From assembly GCF_026723865.1 (NCBI RefSeq), contig NZ_CP113529.1:1860001-1924000 (forward strand): DNA of 64,000 nucleotides. Reading direction: 5' to 3'. Source of the DNA: Mycobacterium sp. Aquia_216 (lineage in GTDB: Bacteria; Actinomycetota; Actinomycetes; Mycobacteriales; Mycobacteriaceae). A program made the translations under genes and the position numbers. Shown here piece after piece: positions 54,575 through 64,000 of the stretch; position 1 is the first letter of the stretch, and the number at the start of each line of letters is the position of its first letter. The notes under the pieces are model-generated. The model was not told the DNA's origin, searched no databases, and saw nothing but the letters and a program-made list of their open reading frames with translations.

Positions 54575-54791
54575 GACGCGCACGCAGATCGCGTCGACGT
54601 CGAGGCACTGTTGCGGCGTTTCTACGGCAGGGTGCTGATCGCTCGCGGGGTCGTGCACCAGCGTAATCCGCTGTCCGCCAAGCATTTCGTGCGTTGGCTG
54701 ACCGCCTGGCGCAACGATGTCGACGGAGGCGATGCACCGGCGGCTGACCGGCGCTGACGCACAGGACCTCGACGCGCTGCTCGCGGGCTGA
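54575..54791 (+). pseudogene. Decayed group-III truncated hemoglobin
   Basis: Between hisN and the PPOX-like gene a plus-strand frame reads [13 protein letters not shown], then [21 protein letters not shown], the N-terminal helix and heme-proximal/G-helix region of group III truncated globins. A frameshift near 54730 leads to [19 protein letters not shown] before the stop at 54791. About 40-50 residues between the first two blocks (E helix and distal site) are missing. Not functional. Found in no annotated neighbour. Confidence 0.5.
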
Positions 54792-54796
54792 GCCCG

Positions 54797-55225
54797 TCAC
54801 GCAAAGGATGCGTTCGGGTCGGGTTCCGGACCAAAGGTGAAGTGGCGTCCGGTGATGTCGGTCGGGGTCACCCGGACAAAATGCTTCTTGACGGTTGCGG
54901 TCCACGGCATCAGCTCGACGCGTTCGGCTTCCTCGATCTCCGCCGCGGTACGCAGCAGGCGTGCGCGGCCCCGGACGATGACACTCCAGCCTTGGGCGAC
55001 GTCGTGGTCGTCGGCCTCGAACACCACAACGCTGTTCGCGACGGCGGAAAACAATTTGGTGCCCTCGGCAGTGCGAAATAGCACCGTTCGATCTTGCACC
55101 GCATAGTTCACCGGGAAGATTTCGGGCTCACCGGCGAAGCTGGTCACCAGTCGGCCCAGGGCGACGCCGCCCAACCTGCGCCAACTCTCGTCTTCCGACA
55201 AAACTACCGAGGGCTCGTCAGTCAT
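54797..55225 (-). CDS. Pyridoxamine-phosphate-oxidase-like protein
   Basis: 142 residues from the ATG ending at 55225, AAGG upstream. Split-barrel FMN/F420-binding fold: [62 protein letters not shown]. Small mycobacterial members bind F420 or heme and reduce varied substrates. Cofactor cannot be assigned from the sequence. Confidence 0.82.
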   Translation of the reverse strand: MTDEPSVVLSEDESWRRLGGVALGRLVTSFAGEPEIFPVNYAVQDRTVLFRTAEGTKLFSAVANSVVVFEADDHDVAQGWSVIVRGRARLLRTAAEIEEAERVELMPWTATVKKHFVRVTPTDITGRHFTFGPEPDPNASFA

Positions 55226-55367
55226 CGACCTCACCTTATCCTTGGCGTATCAGTTGTTGTCGACGCTACGGCGAATCCGGCTGGGAGAGTAGGGCCGTAG
55301 GTCCACTCAGGCAGCTGTCGCCAGTGGCGCCAGACCGCGGTAGCTCCGACCGTCCTACCATGGCGGC

Positions 55368-55694
55368 GTGTGGGAATTCGGTCTGCTGCTACTGCTCGTC
55401 GCGGTGCTGGGGGGATTTCTTGCCCAGCGGTTCATCACGCGCGGCCTGCGCGGTGAGATTCTCGACGGCACGTTGTTGGTGACCGGGGTGAGTCCGCGAC
55501 CGGACACCAGCGGCGAACAGTACGTCACCATCGCCGGCGTCATCAACGGGCCCACCGTCAACGAGCACCCCGTCTACTGTCGAATGGCAGTCGACGTCGA
55601 CCAGTGGCCGACCATGGGCCAGCTGCATCAAGTGGTCTATTCCCCGAAAAATCCCGACAATTGGAAGTTCGCCCCGCCCGAATCACCTGCGTGA
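55368..55694 (+). CDS. Small single-pass membrane protein, DUF3592-like
   Basis: 108 residues, GTG start. N-terminal membrane helix (about 4-22), then a small extracytoplasmic beta domain with VVYSPKNPDNWKF at its end. Pattern (helix, TGVSPRPDTSGEQYVTI, PVYCRMAV) resembles DUF3592-like actinobacterial proteins. Function unknown. Confidence 0.68.
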   Translation: MWEFGLLLLLVAVLGGFLAQRFITRGLRGEILDGTLLVTGVSPRPDTSGEQYVTIAGVINGPTVNEHPVYCRMAVDVDQWPTMGQLHQVVYSPKNPDNWKFAPPESPA

Positions 55695-55762
55695 AACCCG
55701 CCCGCTCGAGTGGAGATCGCGACCCTGCTTGCATTGTGAGCGGCAGGTGGCACCATGAACTC

Positions 55763-55966
55763 ATGGCGGGCAAGGACGTCGGGCGGATCCGGGCCAAAAG
55801 CGCGCTCGAAGTGATCAGGCAGCACCCGGTCCTGGTGCTCTTCGCAGTGTCGCCCGCGCTCGCGGTGCTGGGCGTCATTTGGTGGCTTGCTGGCGCCGGC
55901 TGGGCGATCGCCGCGGGAATCGCCCTGCTGCTCGCCAGCGCGGGGTTCATCGTCTTCCGGAGCTGA
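55763..55966 (+). CDS. Short two-helix membrane protein
   Basis: 67 residues from ATG at 55763 (AGKDVGRIRAKSALEVIR). Two hydrophobic segments (about 24-42 and 45-63) with charged N-terminus. Same strand, 68 bp after the preceding gene. No family recognised. Confidence 0.55.
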   Translation: MAGKDVGRIRAKSALEVIRQHPVLVLFAVSPALAVLGVIWWLAGAGWAIAAGIALLLASAGFIVFRS

Positions 55967-56007
55967 GTCCCGCTCGACCCCAACACGATTGGCTGGCCGG
56001 CCCGCGG

Positions 56008-57369
56008 TCAGCCGTGGCTGATCCGGAGCAGTTCCTCCAGGCTCGGCAGTTTGACGCGGGGACGTCCGTGCGGCTCGCCGGCCGTGCGCTCATGGCGATC
56101 GATGGTGTCCCAGTGCGCCGAGGTGACCAGCTTCGGCTGACGCGAGGCCAGCCAGTCGGCCAACTTGTCGGCATGGTCGTCGGGGAAGTCGGACAGCTCC
56201 GCGGCGCCGGTCAGATCGTTGATCAGGGTGTCGACGGTTTCCTGGGAGTCCTTTTTGTTGGTGCCGATGACTCCGGTCGGCCCCCGCTTGATCCATCCGA
56301 CCACGTATTCGTTGCGGCGGCCTTGCACCCGGCCGCCGGTGTTGGGGATGGTCGCGCTCTTTTCGTCGAACGGCAGCCCCGGCGTGGGCAGGCCGCGATA
56401 GCCGACCGAGCGCACGACCAGTTGTACCGGTAGCTCCTCGCGTTCCCCGGTGTCCTTGGCCGACACCCGCCCGCTCTCGTCGGCGACCAATTCGTTGCGA
56501 CCGAGCACGATTGACTCGACCCTCTCGTCGCCTTTGATCTCGATCGGAGATGTGAGGAAGCGGAAGACCATCCGACGGTGTCCCGGGCGGGGTTCGCGGT
56601 TGGCGTAGTCGCGCAGCACCTTGATGTTCTGCTTGGTGGTTTTGCCGGCGGCCTCCGCATCCTCGTCGCTGATGCCCTCGAGCTGTGCGGGATCGACGAT
56701 GATGTCGACCCCTTCCAGGTCGGCGAGCTCACGCAACTCCAGCGTGGTGAACGCGGTCTGCAGGGGCCCGCGCCGGCCGACGATCACCACTTCTTCCACG
56801 CCGCGTGGGCGCAGCGATTCCAGCGCGTGGTCGGCGATATCGGTGGCTGCCAATGCGTCTGGGTCGGTGATCAGAATGCGTGCGACGTCGAGTGCTACGT
56901 TGCCGTTGCCGATGACCACGGCCCGGGCGCCCGAGAGGTCGGGCGAGATCTGCTCGAAGTTCGGGTGCGCGTTGTACCAGCCGACGAAATCGACGGCCGC
57001 GACACTGCCGGGCAGCTCCTCGCCCGCGATGTTGAGGGAACGATCGGATTGCGCCCCGACCGCGTAGACCACGGCGTCGTACTGCTCAGCGAGTTCGGCG
57101 GCCTCGACGTGCTCGCCGACCACCACGTTGCCGAAGAACCGGAAGCGGGGATCGCCGGCGGTTTTCTCGAACTGTTTGCTGATCGACTTGATCTTGGGGT
57201 GATCCGGCGCGACGCCGGAGCGCACCAGCCCCCACGGCGTCGGCAACATCTCGAGCATGTCGACGTTGACGTCGATCTCATCGGAGGTATCGGCGGCCTT
57301 CAGCAAAGACGCAGCGGCGAAAAAACCCGACGGTCCGGAGCCGACGATGGCGACATGAAATGGACGCAT
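56008..57369 (-). CDS. fprA: NADPH-ferredoxin reductase FprA (Rv3106)
   Basis: 453 residues from the ATG ending at 57369 with AAGG about 8 bases upstream. Adrenodoxin-reductase family: FAD motif VAIVGSGPSGFFAAASLL, NADP motif VVIGNGNVALDVARIL (about 155-170), VGRRGPLQTAF, and C-terminal GWIKRGPTGVIGTNK. Transfers electrons from NADPH to ferredoxins for cytochromes P450. 175-bp divergent gap to prfB. Confidence 0.95.
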   Translation of the reverse strand: MRPFHVAIVGSGPSGFFAAASLLKAADTSDEIDVNVDMLEMLPTPWGLVRSGVAPDHPKIKSISKQFEKTAGDPRFRFFGNVVVGEHVEAAELAEQYDAVVYAVGAQSDRSLNIAGEELPGSVAAVDFVGWYNAHPNFEQISPDLSGARAVVIGNGNVALDVARILITDPDALAATDIADHALESLRPRGVEEVVIVGRRGPLQTAFTTLELRELADLEGVDIIVDPAQLEGISDEDAEAAGKTTKQNIKVLRDYANREPRPGHRRMVFRFLTSPIEIKGDERVESIVLGRNELVADESGRVSAKDTGEREELPVQLVVRSVGYRGLPTPGLPFDEKSATIPNTGGRVQGRRNEYVVGWIKRGPTGVIGTNKKDSQETVDTLINDLTGAAELSDFPDDHADKLADWLASRQPKLVTSAHWDTIDRHERTAGEPHGRPRVKLPSLEELLRISHG

Positions 57370-57544
57370 ACCCAAGCCTTCTGTTCATGCCCTGCTGCGA
57401 CGCAAGAGGCTGAGAATGGGCTGGGCTTCGCAGTCGCGGGCGCACATGATGGTGATTCGATGCTAGACGCTGAACGCCCGCAGATGGCTAAAGTGCTGCA
57501 CGTCGCGACCTGAGCATTCGTCGCCGATCAGCGCGCCGGTAACG

Positions 57545-58660
57545 TTGTCGGCTGTGGAACCCGACCGTCAAGCCGATATCGCCGCCCTCGACTCCGCCCT
57601 GACCACGGTGGAGAGGGTGCTCGATGTGGACGGTCTGCGCGGCCGCATCGAGAAGCTGGAACACGAGGCGTCCGATCCCAAACTGTGGGACGACCAGGCC
57701 AACGCGCAACGGGTGACCAGTGAGTTGTCGCACACCCAGGGCGAGCTGCGCCGCATCGAACAGTTGCGGCAGCGGGTCGACGACCTACCGGTGCTCTACG
57801 AGCTGGCTGCAGAGGAGGGCGGCGCTGACGAGCTGGCCGAGGCGGACACCGAGCTGAAAGCCTTGCGAGCCGACATCGAAGCCGCCGAGGTGCGCACCCT
57901 GCTGTCGGGCGAGTACGACGAGCGCGAGGCTCTCGTCACCATCCGCTCCGGCGCCGGCGGGGTGGACGCCGCGGACTGGGCCGAGATGCTGATGCGCATG
58001 TATATCCGGTGGGCCGAGCAACACAATTACGGTGTCGAGGTATTCGACACCTCCTACGCCGAGGAAGCGGGGATCAAGAGCGCCACGTTCGCCGTGCACG
58101 CACCGTTCGCCTACGGCACGTTGTCGGTGGAACAGGGCACGCATCGGCTGGTCCGGATCAGCCCGTTCGACAACCAAAGCCGGCGTCAGACGTCGTTCGC
58201 CGAAGTCGAGGTGCTGCCGGTGGTGGCCACCACCGATCACATCGATATCCCAGAAGGCGATGTGCGCGTGGACGTCTACCGATCGAGCGGTCCAGGCGGC
58301 CAGTCGGTGAACACCACTGACTCCGCGGTTCGTCTAACCCACATCCCAACCGGTATCGTCGTGACTTGCCAGAACGAGAAGTCGCAATTGCAGAACAAAG
58401 TTTCGGCGATGCGAGTGCTCCAGGCAAAGTTATTGGAGCGCAAGCGTTTAGAAGAGCGTGCTGAGCTTGACGCCTTGAAAGGCGAGGGCGGCAGCTCCTG
58501 GGGTAACCAGATGCGCTCCTACGTATTACACCCATACCAGATGGTCAAGGATCTGCGAACCGAGTACGAGGTGGGCAACCCCGCCGCGGTTCTGGACGGA
58601 GACATCGACGGGTTCCTGGAAGCGGGGATCCGGTGGCGCAATCGAAAAGATGACGACTAA
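57545..58660 (+). CDS. prfB: Peptide chain release factor 2
   Basis: 371 residues, TTG start ([16 protein letters not shown]) matching the length of the M. tuberculosis protein; GTG at 57554 is an alternative. Coiled-coil N-domain; stop-codon-reading SPF tripeptide in VRISPFDNQ and the catalytic GGQ in [10 protein letters not shown]. Terminates at UGA and UAA. No programmed frameshift, unlike E. coli. First gene of a run toward smpB. Confidence 0.96.
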   Translation: MSAVEPDRQADIAALDSALTTVERVLDVDGLRGRIEKLEHEASDPKLWDDQANAQRVTSELSHTQGELRRIEQLRQRVDDLPVLYELAAEEGGADELAEADTELKALRADIEAAEVRTLLSGEYDEREALVTIRSGAGGVDAADWAEMLMRMYIRWAEQHNYGVEVFDTSYAEEAGIKSATFAVHAPFAYGTLSVEQGTHRLVRISPFDNQSRRQTSFAEVEVLPVVATTDHIDIPEGDVRVDVYRSSGPGGQSVNTTDSAVRLTHIPTGIVVTCQNEKSQLQNKVSAMRVLQAKLLERKRLEERAELDALKGEGGSSWGNQMRSYVLHPYQMVKDLRTEYEVGNPAAVLDGDIDGFLEAGIRWRNRKDDD

Positions 58661-59636
58661 CACAACGTTTATTGCAATGTCGGCGACACAGCGCTGGCAC
58701 GGATTTTGGCATGGCCAGATCGGCGGCTGGATCCTCGACCAGGGTCTGCGCATCGTCATGTTGCTGATCGCGTCGGTGCTGGCGGTTCGTTTCGTGACCT
58801 GGGTGGCCCAGCAGGTCACTCGGCACCTTGACGTCGGCTTCGCCGAAAGCGATGCCCTGGTCCGCTCGGAGGCAACCAAGCACCGGCAGGCGGTGGCGTC
58901 GGTGATCCAGTGGGTGTCGATCGTGCTGATCGCGATCTGGGGCGTCGTCCAGATCAGCGACGTACTGAACTTCTCCGTCGGCGGTCTGGTCGCGCCTGCC
59001 ACCGTGGTCGGTGCGGCGCTGGGTTTCGGTGCTCAGCAGCTGGTCAAAGATCTACTCTCGGGATTTTTCATCATCGTCGAGAAGCAGTACGGCTTCGGTG
59101 ACCTAGTCTCGTTGACCGTCGCGGGGATTAACGCCGAGGCGCGCGGCACGGTCGAGAACGTGACATTGCGGGTGACCCGGCTGCGTTCGTCAGACGGCGA
59201 GTTGTACACCATCCCCAACGGGCAGATCGTCAAGACGATTAACCTCTCCAAGGATTGGGCGCGGGCGGTGGTGGACATCCCCGTGCCGACCAGCGCCGAC
59301 CTCAACCGGGTCAACGAGGTCTTGCACGAGGTCTGCGACCACGCCATGGACAACCCGTTGCTGGGTGAGCTGTTGCTGGACGCACCCACCCTGATGGGCT
59401 TGGAAAGCATCGAAGTCGACACTGTCACGCTGCGCATGGTGGCCCGCACCCTGCCCGGCAAACAGTTCGAGGCGGGCCGGCAGTTGCGGGTGTTGGTGAT
59501 GCGAGCACTCGCCCGGGCCGGCATCGTCACGACGGCCGACGCGACGGTGAGCGTCGTCGAGGATGACCCTGGGGTCCCGGCCGCGCAGGCCGCCGAGGCG
59601 GCTCGGGAGATCGCGCACGGGTCGGTGCAGCGGTGA
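58650..59636 (+). CDS. Mechanosensitive channel MscS family (Rv3104c)
   Basis: 328 residues overlapping prfB by 11 bp. Three membrane helices: pore helix TM3 with [22 protein letters not shown]; then the cytosolic beta/alpha domain ([21 protein letters not shown]). Opens under membrane tension to release osmolytes. Overlaps the next gene by 4 bp. Confidence 0.92.
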   Translation: MTTNTTFIAMSATQRWHGFWHGQIGGWILDQGLRIVMLLIASVLAVRFVTWVAQQVTRHLDVGFAESDALVRSEATKHRQAVASVIQWVSIVLIAIWGVVQISDVLNFSVGGLVAPATVVGAALGFGAQQLVKDLLSGFFIIVEKQYGFGDLVSLTVAGINAEARGTVENVTLRVTRLRSSDGELYTIPNGQIVKTINLSKDWARAVVDIPVPTSADLNRVNEVLHEVCDHAMDNPLLGELLLDAPTLMGLESIEVDTVTLRMVARTLPGKQFEAGRQLRVLVMRALARAGIVTTADATVSVVEDDPGVPAAQAAEAAREIAHGSVQR

Positions 59637-60115
59637 AGCTGACACTCAACGTCCTCGAGAAGCACCGCGACGAGGACCGTCGCTGGCCGAGCTATATATT
59701 CGGCGGCCGGATGCGCACCTCGACGGTGGCGTTGATCGTCGCCTTCCTTGCCATCTGGTGGGTCTATGACGCCAACCGCCCGGAGCCGGCTCCGAAGCCG
59801 TCCGCGCCGCAGGTAGTTCCGCCGGGTTTCGTGCCCGACCCGAACTACACCTGGGTGCCGCGCACCAGGGTGGCGCCGCCGGCACCGACCAACACTTACG
59901 TCCCGACCCCGACCCCGACCAGCACAACGCCGACGATCCCGACCACCACGGCGCCGCCACCGCCTCCGACGACCACTGCGCCGCCGCCTTTCCAGCTGCC
60001 CTGCCTGCTGCCGCCGCCCTTCTGTCCGCCCAGCGCCAGCCCGACTTCGCCACCCCCTCAGCAACCGATCCCGGGGCCGGGTCCGTTGCCCACATCGGCG
60101 CCACCGGCGCGCTGA
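59633..60115 (+). CDS. Proline-rich membrane protein (Rv3103c)
   Basis: 160 residues, GTG start. One membrane helix (about 31-48), then a long Pro/Thr/Ala-rich extracytoplasmic tail ([30 protein letters not shown]) with two cysteines in [10 protein letters not shown]. It sits directly upstream of ftsEX, suggesting an envelope or division role. Function unknown. Confidence 0.82.
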   Translation: MKLTLNVLEKHRDEDRRWPSYIFGGRMRTSTVALIVAFLAIWWVYDANRPEPAPKPSAPQVVPPGFVPDPNYTWVPRTRVAPPAPTNTYVPTPTPTSTTPTIPTTTAPPPPPTTTAPPPFQLPCLLPPPFCPPSASPTSPPPQQPIPGPGPLPTSAPPAR

Positions 60116-60159
60116 TCTTCGCGGTTCAGCGAAATTCACCGCTACACTGGCGTGCCGTG

Positions 60160-60849
60160 ATGATCACCCTTGACCATGTCAGTAAGAAGTACAAAGCGTC
60201 GGCGCGTCCGGCGTTGGACGACGTGAACGTCAAAATCGACAAGGGTGAATTCGTCTTCCTGATCGGCCCGTCGGGTTCGGGTAAGTCGACGTTCATGCGG
60301 TTGCTGCTGGCAGCGGAGTCGCCGACGACAGGTGACGTGCGCGTCTCGAAGTTTCACGTCAACAAGCTGCCCGGCCGGCATGTGCCCAAGTTGCGACAGG
60401 TGATCGGCTGCGTCTTCCAGGACTTTCGTCTGCTGCAACAAAAGACCGTGTACGAAAACGTCGCCTTCGCGCTGGAAGTCATCGGCAAGCGCGCCGATCA
60501 GATCAACCGGGTCGTGCCCGACGTGCTCGAGACGGTCGGCCTGTCCGGCAAAGCCAACCGCCTGCCGACCGAGTTGTCGGGTGGTGAGCAGCAGCGGGTT
60601 GCGATCGCGCGTGCGTTCGTCAACCGGCCGCTGGTGCTGCTGGCCGACGAGCCCACCGGCAACCTCGACCCCGACACCAGCAACGACATCATGGACCTGT
60701 TGGAGCGGATCAACCGCACGGGGACGACGGTGCTGATGGCGACGCACGACCACCACATCGTCGACTCGATGCGGCAGCGCGTCGTAGAGCTGTCGCTGGG
60801 CCGGCTCGTTCGCGACGAGCAGCGCGGCGTCTACGGGATGGACCGCTAG
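60160..60849 (+). CDS. ftsE: Cell-division ABC ATPase FtsE
   Basis: 229 residues from ATG ([20 protein letters not shown]); GTG three bases upstream is possible. Walker [11 protein letters not shown]-loop [15 protein letters not shown], signature LSGGEQQR, Walker [14 protein letters not shown]-loop ATHDHH. With FtsX it drives activation of septal peptidoglycan hydrolases such as RipC. One-base overlap with ftsX. Confidence 0.96.
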   Translation: MITLDHVSKKYKASARPALDDVNVKIDKGEFVFLIGPSGSGKSTFMRLLLAAESPTTGDVRVSKFHVNKLPGRHVPKLRQVIGCVFQDFRLLQQKTVYENVAFALEVIGKRADQINRVVPDVLETVGLSGKANRLPTELSGGEQQRVAIARAFVNRPLVLLADEPTGNLDPDTSNDIMDLLERINRTGTTVLMATHDHHIVDSMRQRVVELSLGRLVRDEQRGVYGMDR

Positions 60850-61742
60850 TGCGCTTCGGCTTCCTACTCAACGAAGTCCTGACCGGGCTTCGCCGCAATG
60901 TCACGATGACGGTCGCGATGATCCTGACGACGGCGATCTCGGTCGGCCTGTTCGGCGGCGGTCTACTGGTGGTTCGGTTGGCGGAGCACTCCCGCGCCAT
61001 CTACCTCGATCGCGTCGAGACGCAGGTGTTTCTCACCGAAGACGTCTCCGCCAACGATCCGGCCTGCAGCACCAATCCGTGTAAGGCGTTGCGGACGAAG
61101 ATCGAGGGCCGCGAGGACGTCAAATCGGTTCGGTTCCTTAATCGTCAAGACGCTTACGACGACGCCATCCGAAAGTTCCCGCAGTACAAGGATGTTGCCG
61201 GCAAGGATTCTTTTCCCGCGTCGTTCATCGTCAAGCTGAACAATCCCGAGCAGCACAAGGACTTTGACCTGGCGATGCAGGGCCAGCCCGGGGTGCTCTC
61301 CGTGCTCAATCAGAAAGACCTGATCGACCGGCTCTTCGCGGTCCTGGACGGCCTGAGTAATGTCGCGTTCGCTGTCGCATTGGTGCAGGCTGTCGGTGCG
61401 ATCCTGTTGATTGCCAACATGGTTCAGGTGGCGGCGTATACCCGGCGTACGGAGATCGGGATCATGCGGCTTGTGGGGGCCAGTCGCTGGTACACCCAGC
61501 TGCCGTTCCTGGTGGAGGCCATGCTCGCGGCGGCGCTTGGTGTGGCGATCGCGATCGGCGGCTTGATCGTGGTGCGGGCGCTGTTCCTGGACAACGCGTT
61601 AAACCAGTTCTACCAAGCCAATCTTATCGCGCGGGTTGACTACGCCGACATTCTCTACATCTCGCCGATTCTGTTCCTGCTCGGCGTGTCGATGGCCGGG
61701 CTGACGGCATACGCGACACTGCGCCTGTACGTACGGCGTTAG
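60849..61742 (+). CDS. ftsX: Cell-division membrane protein FtsX
   Basis: 297 residues, GTG start. Four membrane helices (about 22-44, 172-195, 216-240, 265-288). The large extracytoplasmic domain between helices 1 and 2 carries two cysteines in [12 protein letters not shown] that may form a disulfide and binds the hydrolase. FtsX signature [19 protein letters not shown]. Partner of FtsE. Confidence 0.96.
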   Translation: MRFGFLLNEVLTGLRRNVTMTVAMILTTAISVGLFGGGLLVVRLAEHSRAIYLDRVETQVFLTEDVSANDPACSTNPCKALRTKIEGREDVKSVRFLNRQDAYDDAIRKFPQYKDVAGKDSFPASFIVKLNNPEQHKDFDLAMQGQPGVLSVLNQKDLIDRLFAVLDGLSNVAFAVALVQAVGAILLIANMVQVAAYTRRTEIGIMRLVGASRWYTQLPFLVEAMLAAALGVAIAIGGLIVVRALFLDNALNQFYQANLIARVDYADILYISPILFLLGVSMAGLTAYATLRLYVRR

Positions 61743-61744
61743 CT

Positions 61745-62254
61745 GTGGCGGACAAGTCCCGTGGCGGCAAGGCCGGCGGCGGCAAGGGCGGCAGCAAACA
61801 CATTGTGGCCACCAACCGCAAGGCCCGGCACAACTATACGGTCCTAGAGGTCTTCGAGGCCGGGGTGGCCCTGCAGGGTACCGAGGTGAAAAGCCTGCGG
61901 CAGGGACATGCGTCTTTGGCCGATGCTTTCGCAACCGTCGACGACGGCGAAGTGTGGTTGCGTAATCTGCACATTCCCGAGTACGCCCACGGTAGCTGGA
62001 CAAACCATGAGCCGCGTCGAAACCGAAAACTGTTGTTACATAGGGCACAAATCGACAGACTGGTCGGGAAGATACAGGATGGTAACCTCACGCTAATGCC
62101 ACTGTCATTGTATTTCTCCGAGGGCAAGGTCAAGGTCGAGCTCGCGCTAGCGCGAGGCAAGCAGGCACATGACAAGCGCCAGGACATGGCGCGCCGAGAC
62201 GCCCAGCGTGAAGTACTGCGTGAACTGGGTCGCCGAGCAAAGGGTATGAACTGA
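61745..62254 (+). CDS. smpB: tmRNA-binding protein SmpB
   Basis: 169 residues, GTG start, with a mycobacterial basic N-extension (ADKSRGGKAGGGKGGSK). OB-fold: GVALQGTEVKSLRQGHASLADAF, YAHGSWTNHEPRRNRKLLLH, LTLMPLSLYFSEGKVKVELAL; C-terminal helix KRQDMARRDAQREV. Works with ssrA in trans-translation. No tmRNA sequence is seen in this window. Confidence 0.96.
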   Translation: MADKSRGGKAGGGKGGSKHIVATNRKARHNYTVLEVFEAGVALQGTEVKSLRQGHASLADAFATVDDGEVWLRNLHIPEYAHGSWTNHEPRRNRKLLLHRAQIDRLVGKIQDGNLTLMPLSLYFSEGKVKVELALARGKQAHDKRQDMARRDAQREVLRELGRRAKGMN

Positions 62255-63096
62255 TCGGAGCCGCTTACGCCCAGCTGTCCGCCGTCTCGTACGGGGTCAG
62301 CGATTTTATGGGCGGCGTGGCAGCCCGCCGGGTGGCGGCGCTCCGCGTGATGCTGGCCGCATACCCAGTCGAGGCGGTGGCGCTGGGCCTGCTGGCGCTG
62401 GCTGTGGGCGGCCCGATTCATTCCGGCGCCATCTTCTGGGGCTGCCTGTACGGCGTCGGTCAGGCGTTCGGCATGTGGGCGTTCTATGCCGCGCTCGGCT
62501 CCGGCCCGATCTCGGTGGTCGCGCCATTGGCGGGCGTGCTCAACGCCGCCGTACCCGTAGCAGTCGGCGTCGCCCTGGGAGAGAGACCCGGTCCAGCCGC
62601 GTCGGCGGGCGTCGTGCTGGCGATCGTCGCGGTGATGCTGGTCAGCCGTGAGGCCTCGGTCGAGGGCAAGACGCAGTTCCGTTTCACCCCAAAAGTGGCC
62701 TGGCTCACAATTTTGGCCGGGTGTGCCTTCGGGCTCGACTTGGTGTTCCTGCATCAGTCGCCACACGACTCCAAGCTGTGGCCACTGATGTTCGCGCGGC
62801 TGTCGGCCTCAGTGGTTATCACTGTGCTGGCCGCGTCCAGACGTACCTTGCGGCTGCCACGGGGGCAGTCGATGAAGCTGGCGCTGGCCATCGCGCTACT
62901 GGACATCTGTGCCCTGGTGACGCAGTTGATTGCGCTGCAGTCCTGGCTGCTGTCGTTGGCTAGCATCATGATTTCGCTGTATCCGGCCGCGACCGTCGTG
63001 CTGGCGATGATGGTGTTGCGCGAGCGAGTCACTCGTTGGCAGGGGATCGGCATGGTGATGGCCATGGGATCCGTGGCGATGATCGCCGCCAACTAA
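62251..63096 (+). CDS. EamA/DMT-family transporter
   Basis: 281 residues if started at the CTG at 62251, with AAAGGG 7 bases before and overlapping the smpB stop; the first ATG is 62308. Ten membrane segments. The first one (IGAAYAQLSAVSYGVSDFMGG) begins before that ATG, so an ATG start would cut it. EamA repeats near 20-130 and 150-275, with LNAAVPVAVGVALGERP and VLAMMVLRERVTRWQGIGM. Exports or imports small metabolites; substrate unknown. Confidence 0.82.
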   Translation: MIGAAYAQLSAVSYGVSDFMGGVAARRVAALRVMLAAYPVEAVALGLLALAVGGPIHSGAIFWGCLYGVGQAFGMWAFYAALGSGPISVVAPLAGVLNAAVPVAVGVALGERPGPAASAGVVLAIVAVMLVSREASVEGKTQFRFTPKVAWLTILAGCAFGLDLVFLHQSPHDSKLWPLMFARLSASVVITVLAASRRTLRLPRGQSMKLALAIALLDICALVTQLIALQSWLLSLASIMISLYPAATVVLAMMVLRERVTRWQGIGMVMAMGSVAMIAAN

Positions 63097-63149
63097 CATC
63101 TCCGACGCGACCTACTATGGTCCCGGCGGGACAAGGTCGGGAGAAGACG

Positions 63150-64000
63150 TTGGGTGAAGACCCGGTTATTCGGGAGCTATCCGCTGCCGTGGAACGCAGC
63201 CCCGATGTGGTCGAGTTGCGGTTGCATCTGGCCGGCTTGCTGGCGGACCGCGGGCGCTACGCGGAAGCGCTGGGCCATTGCAGTGCGGCGTTGAGCCAAG
63301 ACGCCGGCAACGCCAGCGCGCTGAGTCTGGTGCAGCGCTGCAGCACGGCGCTTGCGGCGACCTCGCAGGCGGCAGCCGGGGCAGCGCCGGTGGCGGGGCG
63401 GGCCGCCGGCGACGAGCAATTCGACTGGTCCAGCGCGGAACGACAAGTCGCCGACATCATCGAGCCCGCGTTCGTCGAACCGTCCGCCGATGTCGTCAAC
63501 GAAGGCGACTTCGACGTCGTGGCGCGCAGCGGGATACGGCTTAACGATGTCGCGGGTATGGCCGATGTCAAACGGCAGATTGAACTTTCGCTGCTCGGCC
63601 CGATCCGCAATCCAGAGCTGATGAAGGCGTATAAGGTCTCGGCACGCGGTGGTCTGTTGCTGTACGGGCCGCCGGGGTGTGGCAAAACGTATATTGCCAA
63701 GGCCATTTCGGGTGAACTCGGGGCGAATTTCTATCAGGTTGGAATCGCCGACGTTCTGCACCATTGGTTTGGAGAAAGCGAACGCAGCATCCGTTCGGTT
63801 TTCGACAGTGCGCGCCGTAATGCGCCCTGCGTGCTGTTCTTCGACGAGCTGGATGCCCTGGGGCACCGGCGCTCGGCGTTGAGTGGAAGCTCCGGGATGC
63901 GTCCCGTCGTCAATACCTTGCTGGAAGAAATGGACTCGGCGACTTCGACCAATGACGGGGTGTATGTCCTCGGTGCCACGAACGCACCCTGGGATGTCGA
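63150..64000 (+). CDS. AAA+ ATPase with helical N-terminal region (partial)
   Basis: Open to the window end; 283 codons seen. TTG start at 63150 with GGGAGAAG upstream. N-terminal 40-60 residues are TPR-like helices (VVELRLHLAGLLADRGRYAE). The AAA domain has Walker A YGPPGCGKT and Walker B VLFFDELDALG; VAGMADVKRQIELSLLGP and the CDC48-like VVNTLLEEMD are visible. CDC48/SpoVK-type remodelling ATPase; the C-terminus and second AAA domain, if any, are outside the window. Confidence 0.85.
   Translation, partial: MGEDPVIRELSAAVERSPDVVELRLHLAGLLADRGRYAEALGHCSAALSQDAGNASALSLVQRCSTALAATSQAAAGAAPVAGRAAGDEQFDWSSAERQVADIIEPAFVEPSADVVNEGDFDVVARSGIRLNDVAGMADVKRQIELSLLGPIRNPELMKAYKVSARGGLLLYGPPGCGKTYIAKAISGELGANFYQVGIADVLHHWFGESERSIRSVFDSARRNAPCVLFFDELDALGHRRSALSGSSGMRPVVNTLLEEMDSATSTNDGVYVLGATNAPWDV

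Noticed and set aside
56578..57513. 311-codon plus-strand frame opposite fprA
   Set aside because: Antisense to fprA, no recognisable domain.

Overview
The window is a 64 kb piece of a non-tuberculous Mycobacterium chromosome. The evidence is high GC, frequent GTG/TTG starts, and gene-by-gene recognition of a backbone that in M. tuberculosis H37Rv runs from Rv3170 (aofH) down to Rv3100c (smpB), here read in the opposite direction. It also carries genes I do not associate with the tuberculosis complex: topoisomerase IB, an MHS transporter/flavin monooxygenase/pentein cassette, and a long catabolic operon. The species cannot be fixed from the sequence alone.

Layout. 0-5 kb: a partial Rho-terminator-like small protein, topoisomerase IB, a secreted hemophore-like protein, small membrane proteins, a TetR regulator with its operator region, an MmyB-type XRE regulator and a SnoaL-like protein. 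5-9 kb: two flavin amine oxidases (one a predicted Tat lipoprotein, the other aofH) around an alpha/beta hydrolase. 9-13.8 kb: an accessory cassette of MHS transporter, NtaA/SnaA/DszA-type monooxygenase, amidinohydrolase/amidinotransferase-fold enzyme and FCD-type GntR regulator, with a palindromic promoter and a structured leader. 13.8-21 kb: the Rv3169/Rv3168/Rv3167c divergon, then a MoxR-DUF58-DUF4129 operon (Rv3166c-Rv3162c). 21.3-22.9 kb: a GMC oxidoreductase running tail-to-tail into nuoN. 22.9-38.4 kb: the complete 14-gene nuoA-N operon on the minus strand, with a MIRU element between nuoF and nuoG.

38.7-47.8 kb: orphan receiver Rv3143, then a tightly packed ten-gene minus-strand catabolic operon: homogentisate-dioxygenase-like cupin, hydrolase, CaiB CoA transferase, HMG-CoA-lyase-like enzyme, TetR, acyl-CoA dehydrogenase, phosphotransferase, DUF6285 protein, SnoaL, YceI. 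The dehydrogenase/phosphotransferase/DUF6285 triple resembles the 4-hydroxyacyl-CoA kinase-isomerase module of levulinate catabolism. 47.9-55 kb: fadB4, a YhdH-type reductase, an aldo/keto reductase pseudogene, a GNAT acetyltransferase, fadE23, fadE24 (behind a perfect 22-bp palindrome), hisN and a decayed truncated-globin pseudogene. 54.8-64 kb: small genes, fprA, then prfB, mscS-like, Rv3103c, ftsE, ftsX, smpB, an EamA transporter with an apparent CTG start, and the 5' part of an AAA+ ATPase cut by the window end.

The least explained parts are the 9-13.8 kb cassette and the 39-47.8 kb operon. Both look like complete regulated catabolic units whose substrates are unknown. Relative to H37Rv, the Rv3107-Rv3136 interval is almost entirely missing between hisN and fprA.
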